Assembly: GCF_024347095.1 (NCBI RefSeq)
Contig: NZ_AP024903.1
Span: 3,162,001 to 3,226,000 of the forward strand
DNA length: 64,000 nucleotides
Reading direction: 5' to 3'
DNA from: Vibrio rhizosphaerae
GTDB lineage: Bacteria > Pseudomonadota > Gammaproteobacteria > Enterobacterales > Vibrionaceae
The translations under genes were made by a program, and so were the position numbers. Within the stretch, counting starts at the first letter, position 1. Each line of letters begins with the position of its first letter. This document shows, in pieces, positions 1-10,454 of the stretch. The notes beneath the pieces are model-generated. The model was not told where the DNA came from. It worked only from the letters and a program-made list of their open reading frames with translations, and did no database searches.

Positions 1-10
1 GATTCCATAA

Positions 11-36
11 ATAAAGGCTCCGAAAGGAGCCTTTAT
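11..36. terminator. Hairpin terminator downstream of hflC
   Basis: A perfect 11-bp inverted repeat (ATAAAGGCTCC / GGAGCCTTTAT) closes a GAAA tetraloop just beyond the hflC stop codon. The arms end in A/T-rich steps, so it could work in both directions. The T-run is short, so it may be partial. It would end the hfq-hflXKC transcript before whatever lies to the left of the window. Confidence 0.7.
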
Positions 37-50
37 ACTATGCTTGGTTC

Positions 51-1031
51 TTATTTTGTATTTTTACCTTTTGAGTTTTTCATATAACGGAAAAACTCAC
101 TGTCCGGATCAAGCACCAAAATATCACTTTTCTGGTTGAAAGACTCTTCATAAGCCTTTAAAGAACGCAGGAAAGTAAAGAACTCAGGATCTTGACTGTA
201 TGAATCCGCATAAATTTTAGCAGCTTTCGCATCTGCTTCACCACGGGTTACACGAGCCGTTTTATCGGCCTCAGCCAGAATCGTTGCTACCTCAAGCTCT
301 GCCTGAGCCTTGATGATTTCCGCTTTCTCACGGCCTTGAGAACGGTGTTTACGAGCGACTGACTCACGTTCCGCTCTCATCCGTTTATAAATCGACTCAC
401 TGATTTCATCTGGCAAGTTGATCTTTTTCATCCGAAAATCAACAACGTAAACACCTAAATCTTTCATCGCACTTTCACGGGTACTCAGCAAAACTTCTTC
501 CATAATCTGGTCACGCTGACCATCAATTTTCAAAGCTTCTTTTGCTGCTTCCGTTGTCACGACGTCTGCATTCTCGCTGTCAGGTAAAACATTATTATCA
601 TCCAGCGGACCGGATACGATCTGTTTGATCTCTCGAGAACCGATCTCCGAACGTAATACGTCCGTTACCTTTCTCTCCAACAACGCTTCAGCCGTTAAAG
701 AACTCCCGCCTCCCGTTGCCAGATAATAAGTACCAAAATCCTGAATCCGCCATTTCACATAAGAATCGATAATGACATCTTTTTTCTCGGCCGTCACAAA
801 GCGGTCAGAACGTCCATCCATGGTCTGGATTCGGGCTTCAAGCACTTTTACCCGGTCAAATAAAGGCATTTTAAAATGCAGGCCTGGATCATAGATACGG
901 GCAATTTCACCATCTTTTAAAACGCGTCCAAAGCGAACGACAATACCGCGTTCTCCTTCATGAATGACGAACACAGACATGAGGAAAACGATCAGAAGGA
1001 GCACCAATACAGGGATTATTAACTTACGCAT
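51..1031 (-). CDS. hflC: HflC, FtsH protease modulator subunit
   Basis: 326-residue SPFH/band-7 membrane protein. In the family, HflC pairs with HflK in a large periplasm-facing complex that encloses the FtsH protease and restrains its activity on membrane proteins. Visible here are an N-terminal transmembrane anchor (about residues 4-23), a VHEGERGIVVRFGRV-like start of the SPFH domain, and a long charged helical region around residues 210-270 (RAERESVARKHRSQGREKAE). Length matches the family. The ATG follows a GGGAGAT ribosome site. It starts 2 bp after hflK, so the two are translated together and expected in equal amounts. Last gene of the operon, followed by a hairpin. Confidence 0.96.
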   Translation of the reverse strand: MRKLIIPVLVLLLIVFLMSVFVIHEGERGIVVRFGRVLKDGEIARIYDPGLHFKMPLFDRVKVLEARIQTMDGRSDRFVTAEKKDVIIDSYVKWRIQDFGTYYLATGGGSSLTAEALLERKVTDVLRSEIGSREIKQIVSGPLDDNNVLPDSENADVVTTEAAKEALKIDGQRDQIMEEVLLSTRESAMKDLGVYVVDFRMKKINLPDEISESIYKRMRAERESVARKHRSQGREKAEIIKAQAELEVATILAEADKTARVTRGEADAKAAKIYADSYSQDPEFFTFLRSLKAYEESFNQKSDILVLDPDSEFFRYMKNSKGKNTK

Positions 1032-1033
1032 TC

Positions 1034-2233
1034 TTAGTATCTCCCTTGTCGTGAACCAGTGCGTGACTGAGCATCATCTTGATTATCACTTTTCTGAGAT
1101 TCAAGTTCGATATGATCATAAAGTGGGGATGACTTCAAATCTCTCTTGGTTTGCGTTTCCCCCTTCCCTGACAATTTATCAATTGGCAGATAGAGCAAAT
1201 TACCACTCGACTTCGAATCAATCAGAACTTTCGATGAATGAGAATAGACAGCCTGCATAGTATCAATATACAAACGATTTCTTGTCACTTCTGGCGCAGC
1301 CTTATATTCAGGCAGGAGCTTGGCAAACTGAGCAACCTGACCATAAGCTTCATTCAACACTCGCTCGCTATACCCTTGCGCTTCTTTCTTCAGACGCTCA
1401 GCACGACCGGTTGCTTTAGGAAGTACCTCATTCTTATAGGCTTCCGCTTCACGAATGAAACGCTCTTCATCTTCTCGGGCTGCGATGGCGTCATCAAATG
1501 CATCTTTAACTTGCTCCGGTGGACGTGCAGACTGGAAGTTCACATCAACAATCGTTAAGCCCATATCATATTTCTTAATGATGTCGTTTAATGTGTTTTG
1601 AGTCGTTTCACGAATCTGCTGACGACCACTGGTCAGAATGCTATCCATCAATGAGTCACCAATGACGGCACGCAATGCCGAGTCCGTTGCCTGACGTAAA
1701 CTATCGTCAGCACTTGTGACTTGATAGAGATATTTGTACGGATCGGCTACCCGATACTGAATATCCATCGCAACGGTGACCACATTCTCATCTTTTGTCA
1801 GCATCAGACCGGTTGCCCGTAACGAACGGATAGCCTGCACATTGACAGGTTCCACTTCATCAATAAAGCGGGCCCGCCAGTTCAAACCAGGACTGACGAT
1901 GTGATCAAACTTACCCAATCTCAGTAAAACGCCGCGTTCGGCTTCACCGATAGTATAAAATCCGGAGAAAAACCAAATTGCAACAGCAATAACAGCAATG
2001 ATTCCAAATCCAATAGAACCACCACCGGGAAAAGAGGAACCTTTATTGCCGTTACCGCCTCCTTTCTTACCAAATTTACCGCTAATCTTTTGGCTCAATT
2101 TATTGAAGACTTCATCCAGATCCGGTGGTCCCTGATCACGTCCACCACGATCACCATGGTCTTTATTGCCCCACGGATCTTTGTCACGGTCATTATTACC
2201 ATTACCGTTATTACCAGGCTCATTCCACGCCAT
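1034..2233 (-). CDS. hflK: HflK, FtsH protease modulator subunit
   Basis: 399-residue partner of HflC. The first 70 residues are rich in Gly/Asn/Asp (MAWNEPGNNGNGNNDRDKDP), the typical cytoplasmic tail of HflK. A transmembrane segment follows at about 73-92 (GFGIIAVIAVAIWFFSGFY), then the band-7 domain and a coiled-coil stretch with EDEERFIREAEAYKNEV. The C-terminus is a polar low-complexity tail. The ATG is preceded by GGAGAT. It sits between hflX (45 bp upstream) and hflC (2 bp downstream), the standard gammaproteobacterial order. Confidence 0.96.
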   Translation of the reverse strand: MAWNEPGNNGNGNNDRDKDPWGNKDHGDRGGRDQGPPDLDEVFNKLSQKISGKFGKKGGGNGNKGSSFPGGGSIGFGIIAVIAVAIWFFSGFYTIGEAERGVLLRLGKFDHIVSPGLNWRARFIDEVEPVNVQAIRSLRATGLMLTKDENVVTVAMDIQYRVADPYKYLYQVTSADDSLRQATDSALRAVIGDSLMDSILTSGRQQIRETTQNTLNDIIKKYDMGLTIVDVNFQSARPPEQVKDAFDDAIAAREDEERFIREAEAYKNEVLPKATGRAERLKKEAQGYSERVLNEAYGQVAQFAKLLPEYKAAPEVTRNRLYIDTMQAVYSHSSKVLIDSKSSGNLLYLPIDKLSGKGETQTKRDLKSSPLYDHIELESQKSDNQDDAQSRTGSRQGRY

Positions 2234-2278
2234 TAGTAATCTCCATCATTTGATATGACGTTATACTGTAGCAGTCCT

Positions 2279-3568
2279 TTAAGTAACTATAAAGTCACAC
2301 AAAACTGCGTGTTCTCTTTTTTCTAGTCTAGACCAATCCGCCTGTTGCATACGAATAGAAATTAATAAATTTCCTTGTTGATCATATGATTCCTGCAAAA
2401 TTGACCGATTCTTGAAGAAGATGCTGCGCATGCGCCCCTGATGTTCAGGTGGGATACACAGTTGATATTGAACGATTTGTCCGGCTAACCGTTCTGTCAG
2501 CGCTTGGAAAAGTAACTCAATACCAAGTCCTTCCATTGCTGAAACCCAAACGACCCGAGGGATGCCTTCATCATCTCGTTCAATTCTGGGTTGCTGACTT
2601 TCCATATTGTCGATCTTGTTCATCACCAACAGAACCGGAACTTCATCTGCTTCAATTTCAGCAAGTACATCATCGACAGCTCTTATATTGTCGCGAAAAC
2701 GCTCATCACTTGCATCTACAACATGTAACAAAATGTCAGCTTCTTGAGTTTCTTGTAATGTTGCTTTAAAAGCGGCCACTAAATCGTGGGGCAAATGACG
2801 AATAAATCCTACTGTATCGGCCAAAATTGCATTACCCACATCTTCAAGTTGAATTCTGCGTAATGTGGGATCCAATGTGGCAAATAACTGATCGGCAGCA
2901 TAAACACCGGCTTCGGTAATGCGGTTAAATAGTGTCGATTTACCAGCATTCGTATAACCAACGAGAGATATCGTCGGTACTTCAGCTCGGTTACGCGCTC
3001 TACGCCCTTGTTCTCGCTGCTTCGCAACTTTTTCTAAGCGACGTAATATCGCTTTAATTCGTTCACGCAATAAACGTCGGTCGGTTTCTAACTGCGTTTC
3101 TCCGGGCCCACGAAGACCAATCCCGCCTTTCTGGCGTTCAAGGTGTGTCCACCCCCGGACAAGCCGTGTAGACAAATGACGAAGCTGAGCCAATTCGACC
3201 TGAAGCTTCCCTTCATGGGTTCGTGCTCGCTGAGCAAAGATATCCAGGATCAATCCGGTACGATCAATCACTCGACATTGACACAACTTTTCAAGATTGC
3301 GCTCTTGGGCAGGAGAAAGGGCATGGTTGAAGATGACAACGTCTGCTTCAGTTTGTATTACCGCTTGTGCAATTTCCTGAGCTTTACCCTCACCGACGTA
3401 GTACTTGGGGTGTGGAGCCTGACGACTACCTGTGATCACTTGTAGTGTCGTGACTCCAGCGGAACTAACCAGCATTTCACATTCACTGAGATCTTCCCAC
3501 TCCCCTTCTTGCGTAAAGTTGATATGAACAAGTACGGCTCGCTCACCGGCTTCATAACGGTCAAACAA
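2279..3568 (-). CDS. hflX: HflX, ribosome-associated GTPase
   Basis: 429-residue GTPase of the HflX family, which binds the 50S subunit and splits stalled or heat-damaged ribosomes. An N-terminal HflX domain carries the glycine-rich segment GGIGLRGPGETQLETDRR, followed by the G domain with P-loop GYTNAGKSTLFNR, DTVGFIRHLP (G3) and NKID (G4). The likely start is a TTG at 3568 with an AAGGAG site 8 bp upstream, giving MFDRYEAGERAVLVH, which aligns with the usual family N-terminus. It lies 33 bp after hfq and precedes hflKC. Confidence 0.95.
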   Translation of the reverse strand: MFDRYEAGERAVLVHINFTQEGEWEDLSECEMLVSSAGVTTLQVITGSRQAPHPKYYVGEGKAQEIAQAVIQTEADVVIFNHALSPAQERNLEKLCQCRVIDRTGLILDIFAQRARTHEGKLQVELAQLRHLSTRLVRGWTHLERQKGGIGLRGPGETQLETDRRLLRERIKAILRRLEKVAKQREQGRRARNRAEVPTISLVGYTNAGKSTLFNRITEAGVYAADQLFATLDPTLRRIQLEDVGNAILADTVGFIRHLPHDLVAAFKATLQETQEADILLHVVDASDERFRDNIRAVDDVLAEIEADEVPVLLVMNKIDNMESQQPRIERDDEGIPRVVWVSAMEGLGIELLFQALTERLAGQIVQYQLCIPPEHQGRMRSIFFKNRSILQESYDQQGNLLISIRMQQADWSRLEKREHAVLCDFIVT

Positions 3569-3601
3569 GCTATCAACTCCTTATAAGATATTTGTATATG
3601 A

Positions 3602-3892
<291 letters not shown>

Positions 3893-4055
3893 TTATTTAG
3901 CTAGTGGTACACCAAGCTTTGTGCAGCCTTTGCATCCGAGCTAAACGAATAAAGTAACATCCTGAGACACTCAAGTTATGGCGCTTCTGGACCAAAATTT
4001 CAAGTGACATGTCCATAAAGGATGTACAAGGATGTACGACACAAAAACGATCACA

Positions 4056-5003
4056 TTATACACAGCGTACTCGATAAGAAGCTATCGAATTCGATATAAT
4101 TTCATACGCTTGTTCAATATTCTCGCTATCCAGCCAAGTCAGATCATTCCAGCTACGAAGCCATGTGATCTGGCGTTTGGCTAATTGACGAGTGGCACAT
4201 ATACCACGATAAATTGCTTCATCAAGCGAACAGCTTCCGTCTAAATACTCCCACATCTGCCGATAACCGACACAACGAATAGAAGGCAAATCCGCATGGA
4301 GCTCTTGACGAGCATATAACGCTTTGACCTCATCTTCAAATCCGGCTTCAATCATCTTGCTGAAACGAATTTCAATTCGCCGATGAAGCTCGGAGCGTTC
4401 CTGAGGCGCAATCGCGAACTGTACCACATCAAATGGTAGCACTTCTCCTTTTGTTCGCGTCAATTCTGTTAAAGTTTTTCCAGAAATTCGATGAACTTCT
4501 AATGCTCTGGACAACCGTTGCGGATCATTGGGGTGAATCCGCGCAGCCGATTCCGGATCAATCTCAGCCAATTGTTGGTGAAGTACCGACCATCCCAAAT
4601 CGGCAGCTTCTTGTTCAATCTGCCGTCGAATCTCGGCATCGGCGGCCGGTAAGGGAGATAATCCTTCAAGTAACGCTTTAAAATAAAGCATCGTGCCACC
4701 GACCAAGAGCGGGATCTTACCGCTTTGCACAATGTCATGCATATGCTGAAGCGCATCCCGACGAAAATCAGCCGCAGAATAGGCCATTTCCGGGTCCAGA
4801 ATATCGATTAGCCGATGGGGTGCCAGTGCCAACTCTGCTGCCGTAGGCTTTGCTGTCCCTATATCCATTCCCCGGTAAATCAATGCGGAATCCACACTAA
4901 TAATTTCAATTGGAAAATGCTGACATAACCGGATAGCTAAGTCAGTTTTTCCTGACGCGGTAGGCCCCATTAAAAATAAGGCCAGAGGTCTTTGTTGGCT
5001 CAT
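4056..5003 (-). CDS. miaA: MiaA, tRNA dimethylallyltransferase
   Basis: 315 residues. It transfers dimethylallyl to A37 of tRNAs that read UNN codons. The P-loop [14 protein letters not shown] is near the N-terminus. [16 protein letters not shown] is the conserved substrate-binding segment, and the C-terminal third carries [10 protein letters not shown]. Length is normal. Its ATG overlaps the mutL stop by 4 bp, so translation is coupled. Confidence 0.97.
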   Translation of the reverse strand: MSQQRPLALFLMGPTASGKTDLAIRLCQHFPIEIISVDSALIYRGMDIGTAKPTAAELALAPHRLIDILDPEMAYSAADFRRDALQHMHDIVQSGKIPLLVGGTMLYFKALLEGLSPLPAADAEIRRQIEQEAADLGWSVLHQQLAEIDPESAARIHPNDPQRLSRALEVHRISGKTLTELTRTKGEVLPFDVVQFAIAPQERSELHRRIEIRFSKMIEAGFEDEVKALYARQELHADLPSIRCVGYRQMWEYLDGSCSLDEAIYRGICATRQLAKRQITWLRSWNDLTWLDSENIEQAYEIISNSIASYRVRCV

Positions 5004-6952
5004 GAGTTAAATGCTGTAATCGTTGCCGAAAAATCCACGGGTCGAACAAATGCTCTGTCATCTAAAGGCAATTGCTCAAAATAAAGCTGCTCAACTTCAG
5101 CAATGAGCTGAATGGCTTGTGACAAAGTGTAGTCACTCTGAACGGTATTCGCATAATCAGCGAGCCATTCAGTCATACAGGCTAACGCTGCAGATGGATC
5201 GTTCGGGTTTAAACAAGAGGCGTAAGATACCAGATCTGGAATTAATTGCTGCAAATTCTGTTGCCGAAGCGGTTGCGGAACACTCATCACCATGAGGGTA
5301 TCTGTTGAACGCTTTTTCAGCTCGATACCGAGTCGCAAAAAAACATCCTGACACGATATCGCGCAAGATAACTGCTCATGCGTTAATTTCAAAGACAGGG
5401 GGACTAAAAGCGGTTGGCCTTTACGTGGTTGGGAAGTTGCATCCAACTGTTTTTGCAGTTTCAAGTGATTGGCTCTCGCAAGTGCAACCATACAGCAAGA
5501 CGTCCCGGAACTCATTAATAGAAACTGCCCTTGAATCACGGCAACCGCCTTTCCCAATGCCATGACTGCGCCGCTCTCCATACGATCAGACACTTGCGGA
5601 ATATCATGTTGCTCTGCCGGAGATGATGACTCATCAGATACATCGTGGGAGACGCTCATCAATTGCTGATAGATTTTCGCCTCTTTCAGGGAAGTCGCTT
5701 TGGTTTGATGCCGCTGGTCTGAAATTCCCCCGCCCGCAGCAGAAACCGAGCGACGGTTTTGCGGCTGCCAAAGCTGGGTAGACGTATTTTCCCGGATACT
5801 ATCACGAGCGTGACCTGAACTCGCTCTTCCCGGGTAAGAAGGGGTATTATCAATCGCATTCAGTAATTGCGGTGAAAGCTTAGCCGGTTCTGACGTATCA
5901 TCCGGATTCTGATGATGAAATGCAGATCGACTGACTTCAGGTTCATCAATGTGTTGCCCTTGTGCAAGTGCACTGCTGATCGCCTGATAGATAAAATCAT
6001 GAACCAGACGGGCCTGATGAAAACGCACTTCATGTTTTGCCGGATGGACGTTGACATCAACCTGTCTTGGATCTAACTCAATGTACAGCACGTAGGCCGC
6101 ATACTGATCTGGGTTCAGACTCCTTTCGTAACTCTGGCGGATGGCATGATTGATCAATTTATCTTTCATCATGCGACCGTTGACATAGCAGTATTGCAAG
6201 TCACTTTGTTGTCTCGCCCCTTCTGGGGTCGAGATCCATCCATGTAATATCAGGCCTTGATGCTCAAGCTCAACCTTTAACATATGCCGGACAAATGGCT
6301 GGCCACAGACTGCAGCAATGCGTTTTTCTTTTTGTTGTTCTGTCTGTGCAGCTCGGTACTGACGTACCATTTTGCCATTATGTTTCAGAAAAATAGTGAC
6401 ATCAAAGCGACTTAATGCAATCCGCTTGAGCACTTCCTCAATATGAGTAAATTCGGTTTTTTCTGTCCGTAAAAATTTTCTTCTGGCTGGCGTATTAAAA
6501 AACAGATCCAAAACTTCAACCGTTGTTCCAATCGGATGGGCAGCCGGTTGTAATTGCACCGCCATATCCCGGCCTTCACTGTAAGCCAGCCACGCCTCAT
6601 CCTGTGTGACCGGACGCGATGTTAACGACAGACGAGAAACGGAGCTGATACTGGCAAGAGCTTCGCCCCGAAATCCCAGACTGATAATCGCTTCCAGATC
6701 ATCGAGCGTATGAATTTTCGAGGTTGCGTGACGGCTGAGTGCCAACGTCAGTTCATCTTTTTCAATGCCATGCCCGTTATCTCTGACACGAATCAGCTTC
6801 GCCCCACCTTTCTCAATATCAACATCAATTCGGGTAGCGCCGGAATCCAGACTATTTTCAACCAACTCTTTTACGACTGAGGCAGGTCTCTCAACAACTT
6901 CTCCGGCCGCAATCTGGTTTGCCAGCCGAGCAGGTAAAATTTTTATCGTCAT
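5000..6952 (-). CDS. mutL: MutL, mismatch repair ATPase
   Basis: 650-residue GHKL ATPase that links MutS to MutH in methyl-directed mismatch repair. The N-terminal ATPase motifs are intact: [17 protein letters not shown] and a [10 protein letters not shown] loop. A low-complexity, Ser/Gln/Pro-rich linker (about 345-445) joins the N-terminal domain to the C-terminal dimerisation domain. The metal-binding endonuclease motif DQHAxxERxxYE of MutL in MutH-lacking bacteria is absent, as expected for a MutH-using gammaproteobacterium. Ends overlap miaA and abut amiB (4 bp gap). Confidence 0.97.
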   Translation of the reverse strand: MTIKILPARLANQIAAGEVVERPASVVKELVENSLDSGATRIDVDIEKGGAKLIRVRDNGHGIEKDELTLALSRHATSKIHTLDDLEAIISLGFRGEALASISSVSRLSLTSRPVTQDEAWLAYSEGRDMAVQLQPAAHPIGTTVEVLDLFFNTPARRKFLRTEKTEFTHIEEVLKRIALSRFDVTIFLKHNGKMVRQYRAAQTEQQKEKRIAAVCGQPFVRHMLKVELEHQGLILHGWISTPEGARQQSDLQYCYVNGRMMKDKLINHAIRQSYERSLNPDQYAAYVLYIELDPRQVDVNVHPAKHEVRFHQARLVHDFIYQAISSALAQGQHIDEPEVSRSAFHHQNPDDTSEPAKLSPQLLNAIDNTPSYPGRASSGHARDSIRENTSTQLWQPQNRRSVSAAGGGISDQRHQTKATSLKEAKIYQQLMSVSHDVSDESSSPAEQHDIPQVSDRMESGAVMALGKAVAVIQGQFLLMSSGTSCCMVALARANHLKLQKQLDATSQPRKGQPLLVPLSLKLTHEQLSCAISCQDVFLRLGIELKKRSTDTLMVMSVPQPLRQQNLQQLIPDLVSYASCLNPNDPSAALACMTEWLADYANTVQSDYTLSQAIQLIAEVEQLYFEQLPLDDRAFVRPVDFSATITAFNS

Positions 6953-6956
6953 AGGA

Positions 6957-8684
6957 TTATCTATTAGGAATAATGAGTATCTGTTTAATGGCTAACTGGT
7001 CAGAATGTAATTGGTTTGCCTGACGGATACTGTCAACACTCACACCATAGTCTTTAGCAATCTGGCTCAAATACTCACCTCGTTTGACTTGGTGTTTGCG
7101 CAATGGCTTGTCTTTCAGACTTACCGTAATTTTTAGCTTTTGTCCGACATGTAACACCGATGAGCGAAGTCGATTCTCTTGACGTATCGCATCAACGCTC
7201 ACTTTATATTTATTGGCAATCGCCCCTAAATATTCGCCGGATTTAACAGTGTGAGTAATCACTTCCGTTTCAACCGGGTTTTTAATTTCAGGCACCACAA
7301 TCGGATTCGTATGACTACTTGGAATGATAAGAGCCTGTCCCACCTTCAATGTCGATGAACGTAAGTGATTCTCACGTTTTAATGTCTCGGTGGTCACCCC
7401 ATATTTCTGGGCGATTACGGATAAAGATTCTCCCGCCTGCACTACATGTTTTCTGGCTTTTTTACGGCTGGCAAACAATGTCCCTTCCGGTGGCCGGTCT
7501 TCAAAATAGTTGACAACCGCTTTAGCGATCGCTTCTGAAAGCTTATTCTGGTGGCTACTCTGAAATAGTAGTCTTTCCTCTATCGGGTTAGAAATGAAGC
7601 CCGTTTCAACCAGAACAGACGGAATATCCGGAGATTTCAGTACCGCGAGACTGGCATTGACCGGTGTCTTTTTATGTAACCGGGCAACCTTCCCTAACTC
7701 TTTCAAGATATCTTTGGCAACGGTATAACCTTCTTTCTGAGAATGACTAAATTGCAAATCCAACAGCGTCTGACTAATGTTTTTGTCGTTATTTCTCTTC
7801 GCTAAGACTTGCCCGGCCCCACCGAGTAACTCAGATTGTCGTTCATGATCTTCGACCCATTTGGCAATTTCGGTATTGGCACGACGAGTATTCAGCACAA
7901 AAACTGAAGCCCCTCTGGGCTGCGGAGACGTAAAAGCATCCGCATGAATGGAAATCAACAGATGAGCTTTATTCTTTCTGGCAATCTCAGACCGTCGGTT
8001 GAGATTGACAAAATAATCCCCTTTACGGGTCAGGACAGCTTTCATACCAGGAACAGCATTCAACTGAGCAGCCAGCTTTTTCGCGACACTTAATGTGACA
8101 TTTTTCTCGTACTTGCCCTTTGGCCCGATAGAACCGGGGTCTTCCCCGCCGTGTCCGGCATCAATTGCAACGACAATATCGGCATTTCCTTGATACTGAG
8201 ATGCATCTTTCGCGACCTGAGCAGCCGAAGAAGAGGAAGAGGATGTACCTGAATTTGAACTCGATTCATCATGAGGCAAGTCAATCACCAAACGATGCCC
8301 ATATTCCTGTTTTGGCGTGGGAGCCAGTTTAAATATTTGTGGTGAGACTTTTTTCTTGAGCTCAAACACCAGACGATAAGTCCCCGACTTTGGCGGAGAA
8401 CTCTTTCTGATTTTTTTCAACACATCACTGTCACTGACTGAGACCGGAAGCTTAGCCCGAACGCCCGTATCCAGCAGGTCAACCACCAGCCGATGAGGGT
8501 GGCTCAACGTGAAATAGCTGTAATGAGCTTCTTCAGTCAGGTCGATAACAACACGTGTTTCATCCGGAGAGGGCCAAACTCGAATCCCTTGAATTGAATT
8601 CGCCTGCGCAAACTGGCTAACAGATAAGGTTACGAACCCCAAAAAGACAAAAATAAAAGAATAAAGGTACTTAACGTTTCTCAT
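6957..8684 (-). CDS. amiB: AmiB, N-acetylmuramoyl-L-alanine amidase with three LysM domains
   Basis: 575-residue periplasmic amidase that cuts stem peptides from septal peptidoglycan during cell separation. Order: signal peptide (1-28, ending SQFAQA), AMIN domain (about 30-125), Ser-rich linker, zinc Amidase_3 domain (about 170-395; [20 protein letters not shown] and [10 protein letters not shown] carry the His/Glu residues), then three LysM repeats starting near 412, 477 and 530 ([24 protein letters not shown]). It is longer than E. coli AmiB (445) because of these LysM repeats. Known LytM-type activators include EnvC, encoded at 18947. Its start overlaps tsaE by 4 bp. Confidence 0.95.
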   Translation of the reverse strand: MRNVKYLYSFIFVFLGFVTLSVSQFAQANSIQGIRVWPSPDETRVVIDLTEEAHYSYFTLSHPHRLVVDLLDTGVRAKLPVSVSDSDVLKKIRKSSPPKSGTYRLVFELKKKVSPQIFKLAPTPKQEYGHRLVIDLPHDESSSNSGTSSSSSSAAQVAKDASQYQGNADIVVAIDAGHGGEDPGSIGPKGKYEKNVTLSVAKKLAAQLNAVPGMKAVLTRKGDYFVNLNRRSEIARKNKAHLLISIHADAFTSPQPRGASVFVLNTRRANTEIAKWVEDHERQSELLGGAGQVLAKRNNDKNISQTLLDLQFSHSQKEGYTVAKDILKELGKVARLHKKTPVNASLAVLKSPDIPSVLVETGFISNPIEERLLFQSSHQNKLSEAIAKAVVNYFEDRPPEGTLFASRKKARKHVVQAGESLSVIAQKYGVTTETLKRENHLRSSTLKVGQALIIPSSHTNPIVVPEIKNPVETEVITHTVKSGEYLGAIANKYKVSVDAIRQENRLRSSVLHVGQKLKITVSLKDKPLRKHQVKRGEYLSQIAKDYGVSVDSIRQANQLHSDQLAIKQILIIPNR

Positions 8685-9142
8685 AACTCCAACTGATTCA
8701 GTAACGTTCGTCCATATTCACTGTTTGCAGACAGAACAGCAACCCTGCTCTCTCCGTCATAGCGAATCTCTATTTCTATATCAGCCGAGGGTAATAAGCC
8801 GGCGCCCTTTTCCGGCCACTCAACCAGACAAATTGCATCCGGGGAAAAATAATCTCGGATCCCCATAAACTCCAACTCTTCAGGATCAGCCAGACGATAG
8901 AGATCAAAGTGATAGACTTGCCATCGATCGAGTTGGTATGGCTCGACCAAAGTGTAAGTCGGGCTCTTCACATTCCCCTGATGTCCTAACGCTTGAATAA
9001 ACCCTCTGCAAAATGTTGTTTTCCCTGCCCCTAAATCACCATGCAAATAGAACGTTGTTTGACGAGAACATATCAAAGCAAGATGACTGCCCAGTCTAAC
9101 GGTTTCAGTCTCATCCTTTAATAACAGTGTCTTCGTCTTCAT
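8681..9142 (-). CDS. tsaE: TsaE, tRNA t6A synthesis ATPase
   Basis: 153-residue P-loop protein ([16 protein letters not shown]) that works with TsaB and TsaD in threonylcarbamoyladenosine (t6A37) formation on ANN-decoding tRNAs. [10 protein letters not shown] and LVEWPEKG are family motifs. ATG at 9142 is preferred over the adjacent in-frame TTG at 9145 because it gives the family length and sits behind a GAGATCG stretch. It is the first gene of the leftward operon. The NAD(P)H-hydrate repair gene nnr that precedes tsaE in E. coli is not present. Confidence 0.94.
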   Translation of the reverse strand: MKTKTLLLKDETETVRLGSHLALICSRQTTFYLHGDLGAGKTTFCRGFIQALGHQGNVKSPTYTLVEPYQLDRWQVYHFDLYRLADPEELEFMGIRDYFSPDAICLVEWPEKGAGLLPSADIEIEIRYDGESRVAVLSANSEYGRTLLNQLEL

Positions 9143-9338
9143 CAATTCGATCTCTTATTGTTAACAAATTCATTTAGGGTCTCCGATAGTAAACTGGGTT
9201 GGAATCAAGAGACAAGTATTCTTCTGTAAGGGATTGGAAAAAACGTTTCTGACTCTCTCCATAATTCACCGGCCCACTCACTGGATCTGCCTATATGGAT
9301 CCGTTAAGATCCTTGTCCCATTTTACCGAGTGAACGTC

Positions 9339-10454
9339 ATGGACTATCAGGCATTAGCAGACAAAATCAAAATCTGGGCTCAGGCGCTTGGATTTGAAAA
9401 AGTCGGTATCTGTGATGTTGATCTCACTGAACATGAGGCAGAACTGCAACGCTGGCTCGATGCCGGATATCACGGAGAAATGGACTGGATGGCTCGTCAC
9501 GGGATGTTGCGAGCAAGACCTCAAGAACTTCATCCGGGAACCATCCGCGTTATCAGCGTGCGGATGAATTACTTACCACCACAAGCTCACTTTGCCAGTA
9601 ATCTGGATACACCGACACATGCCTATATTAGTCGCTATGCGCTGGGACGTGATTATCATAAGCTGGTGAGGAAACAGCTGAAAAAGCTCGGGGATAAAAT
9701 CAGACAGGAAGTCGGCGAACTCAATGATCGGCCTTTTGTTGATTCAGCCCCGATTCTGGAACGTCCTCTTGCTCAAAAAGCCGGACTAGGCTGGACGGGC
9801 AAACACTCACTGATTCTGGATCAGGATGCAGGTTCATGGTTTTTCCTTGGAGAACTCCTGGTTGATATTCCACTACCGGTTGATCAGCCCAGCCAGAACC
9901 AATGTGGTACTTGTCGATCTTGTATTACTTCTTGCCCGACGGGTGCTATCGTTGCTGATGGTGTTGTTGACGCAAGACGCTGCATTTCATATCTCACCAT
10001 TGAGTTTTCGGGCGTCATTCCGCTTGAGTTTCGTAAGGCCATTGGAAATCGTATTTATGGATGTGATGATTGTCAGTTGGTTTGCCCATGGAATCGTTCA
10101 GCTCATCTCACCAGTCAGCCAGACTTTCATCGTAGAGATGTATTTTCTCACCCTGATTTGGTTGAGCTGTTTGCATGGGAGGAAGAAACTTTCTTACAAA
10201 ATACCGAAGGTTCCGCGATTCGACGAATCGGTCACCAACAATGGTTAAGAAATATTGCTATCGCCATGGGGAATGCCCCCTACTCTGAACAGATTGTGCT
10301 AGCCTTAGAAAAGCGGCTGGGGGAAACAGAATTATTGGATGTCCATATCCGTTGGTCGTTAGAGCAACATCAACAGAAACAACGGCAAGAACAAAATCGG
10401 CAGCATGAGCGGCTGATTCGTATTATTCAGAAGGGATTGCCCAGAGACGCCTGA
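9339..10454 (+). CDS. queG: QueG, epoxyqueuosine reductase
   Basis: 371 residues. Cobalamin-dependent iron-sulfur enzyme that reduces epoxyqueuosine to queuosine in the wobble position of GUN tRNAs. Two [4Fe-4S] cluster motifs are visible: CGTCRSCITSCPTGAI and CDDCQLVCPWN. The start MDYQALADKIKIWAQ at 9339 aligns with family N-termini. An upstream in-frame start at 9234 would add 35 residues of unrelated sequence and is unlikely. It is divergent from tsaE, with about 190 bp of shared promoter space. Confidence 0.95.
   Translation: MDYQALADKIKIWAQALGFEKVGICDVDLTEHEAELQRWLDAGYHGEMDWMARHGMLRARPQELHPGTIRVISVRMNYLPPQAHFASNLDTPTHAYISRYALGRDYHKLVRKQLKKLGDKIRQEVGELNDRPFVDSAPILERPLAQKAGLGWTGKHSLILDQDAGSWFFLGELLVDIPLPVDQPSQNQCGTCRSCITSCPTGAIVADGVVDARRCISYLTIEFSGVIPLEFRKAIGNRIYGCDDCQLVCPWNRSAHLTSQPDFHRRDVFSHPDLVELFAWEEETFLQNTEGSAIRRIGHQQWLRNIAIAMGNAPYSEQIVLALEKRLGETELLDVHIRWSLEQHQQKQRQEQNRQHERLIRIIQKGLPRDA

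Noticed and set aside
964..1558. Plus-strand frames opposite hflC/hflK
   Set aside because: Antisense shadows of well-supported genes with no ribosome site or recognisable domains.
4018..4036. Short direct repeat AAGGATGTAC twice
   Set aside because: Two 9-10 bp copies in an intergenic region are expected by chance and carry no other signal.
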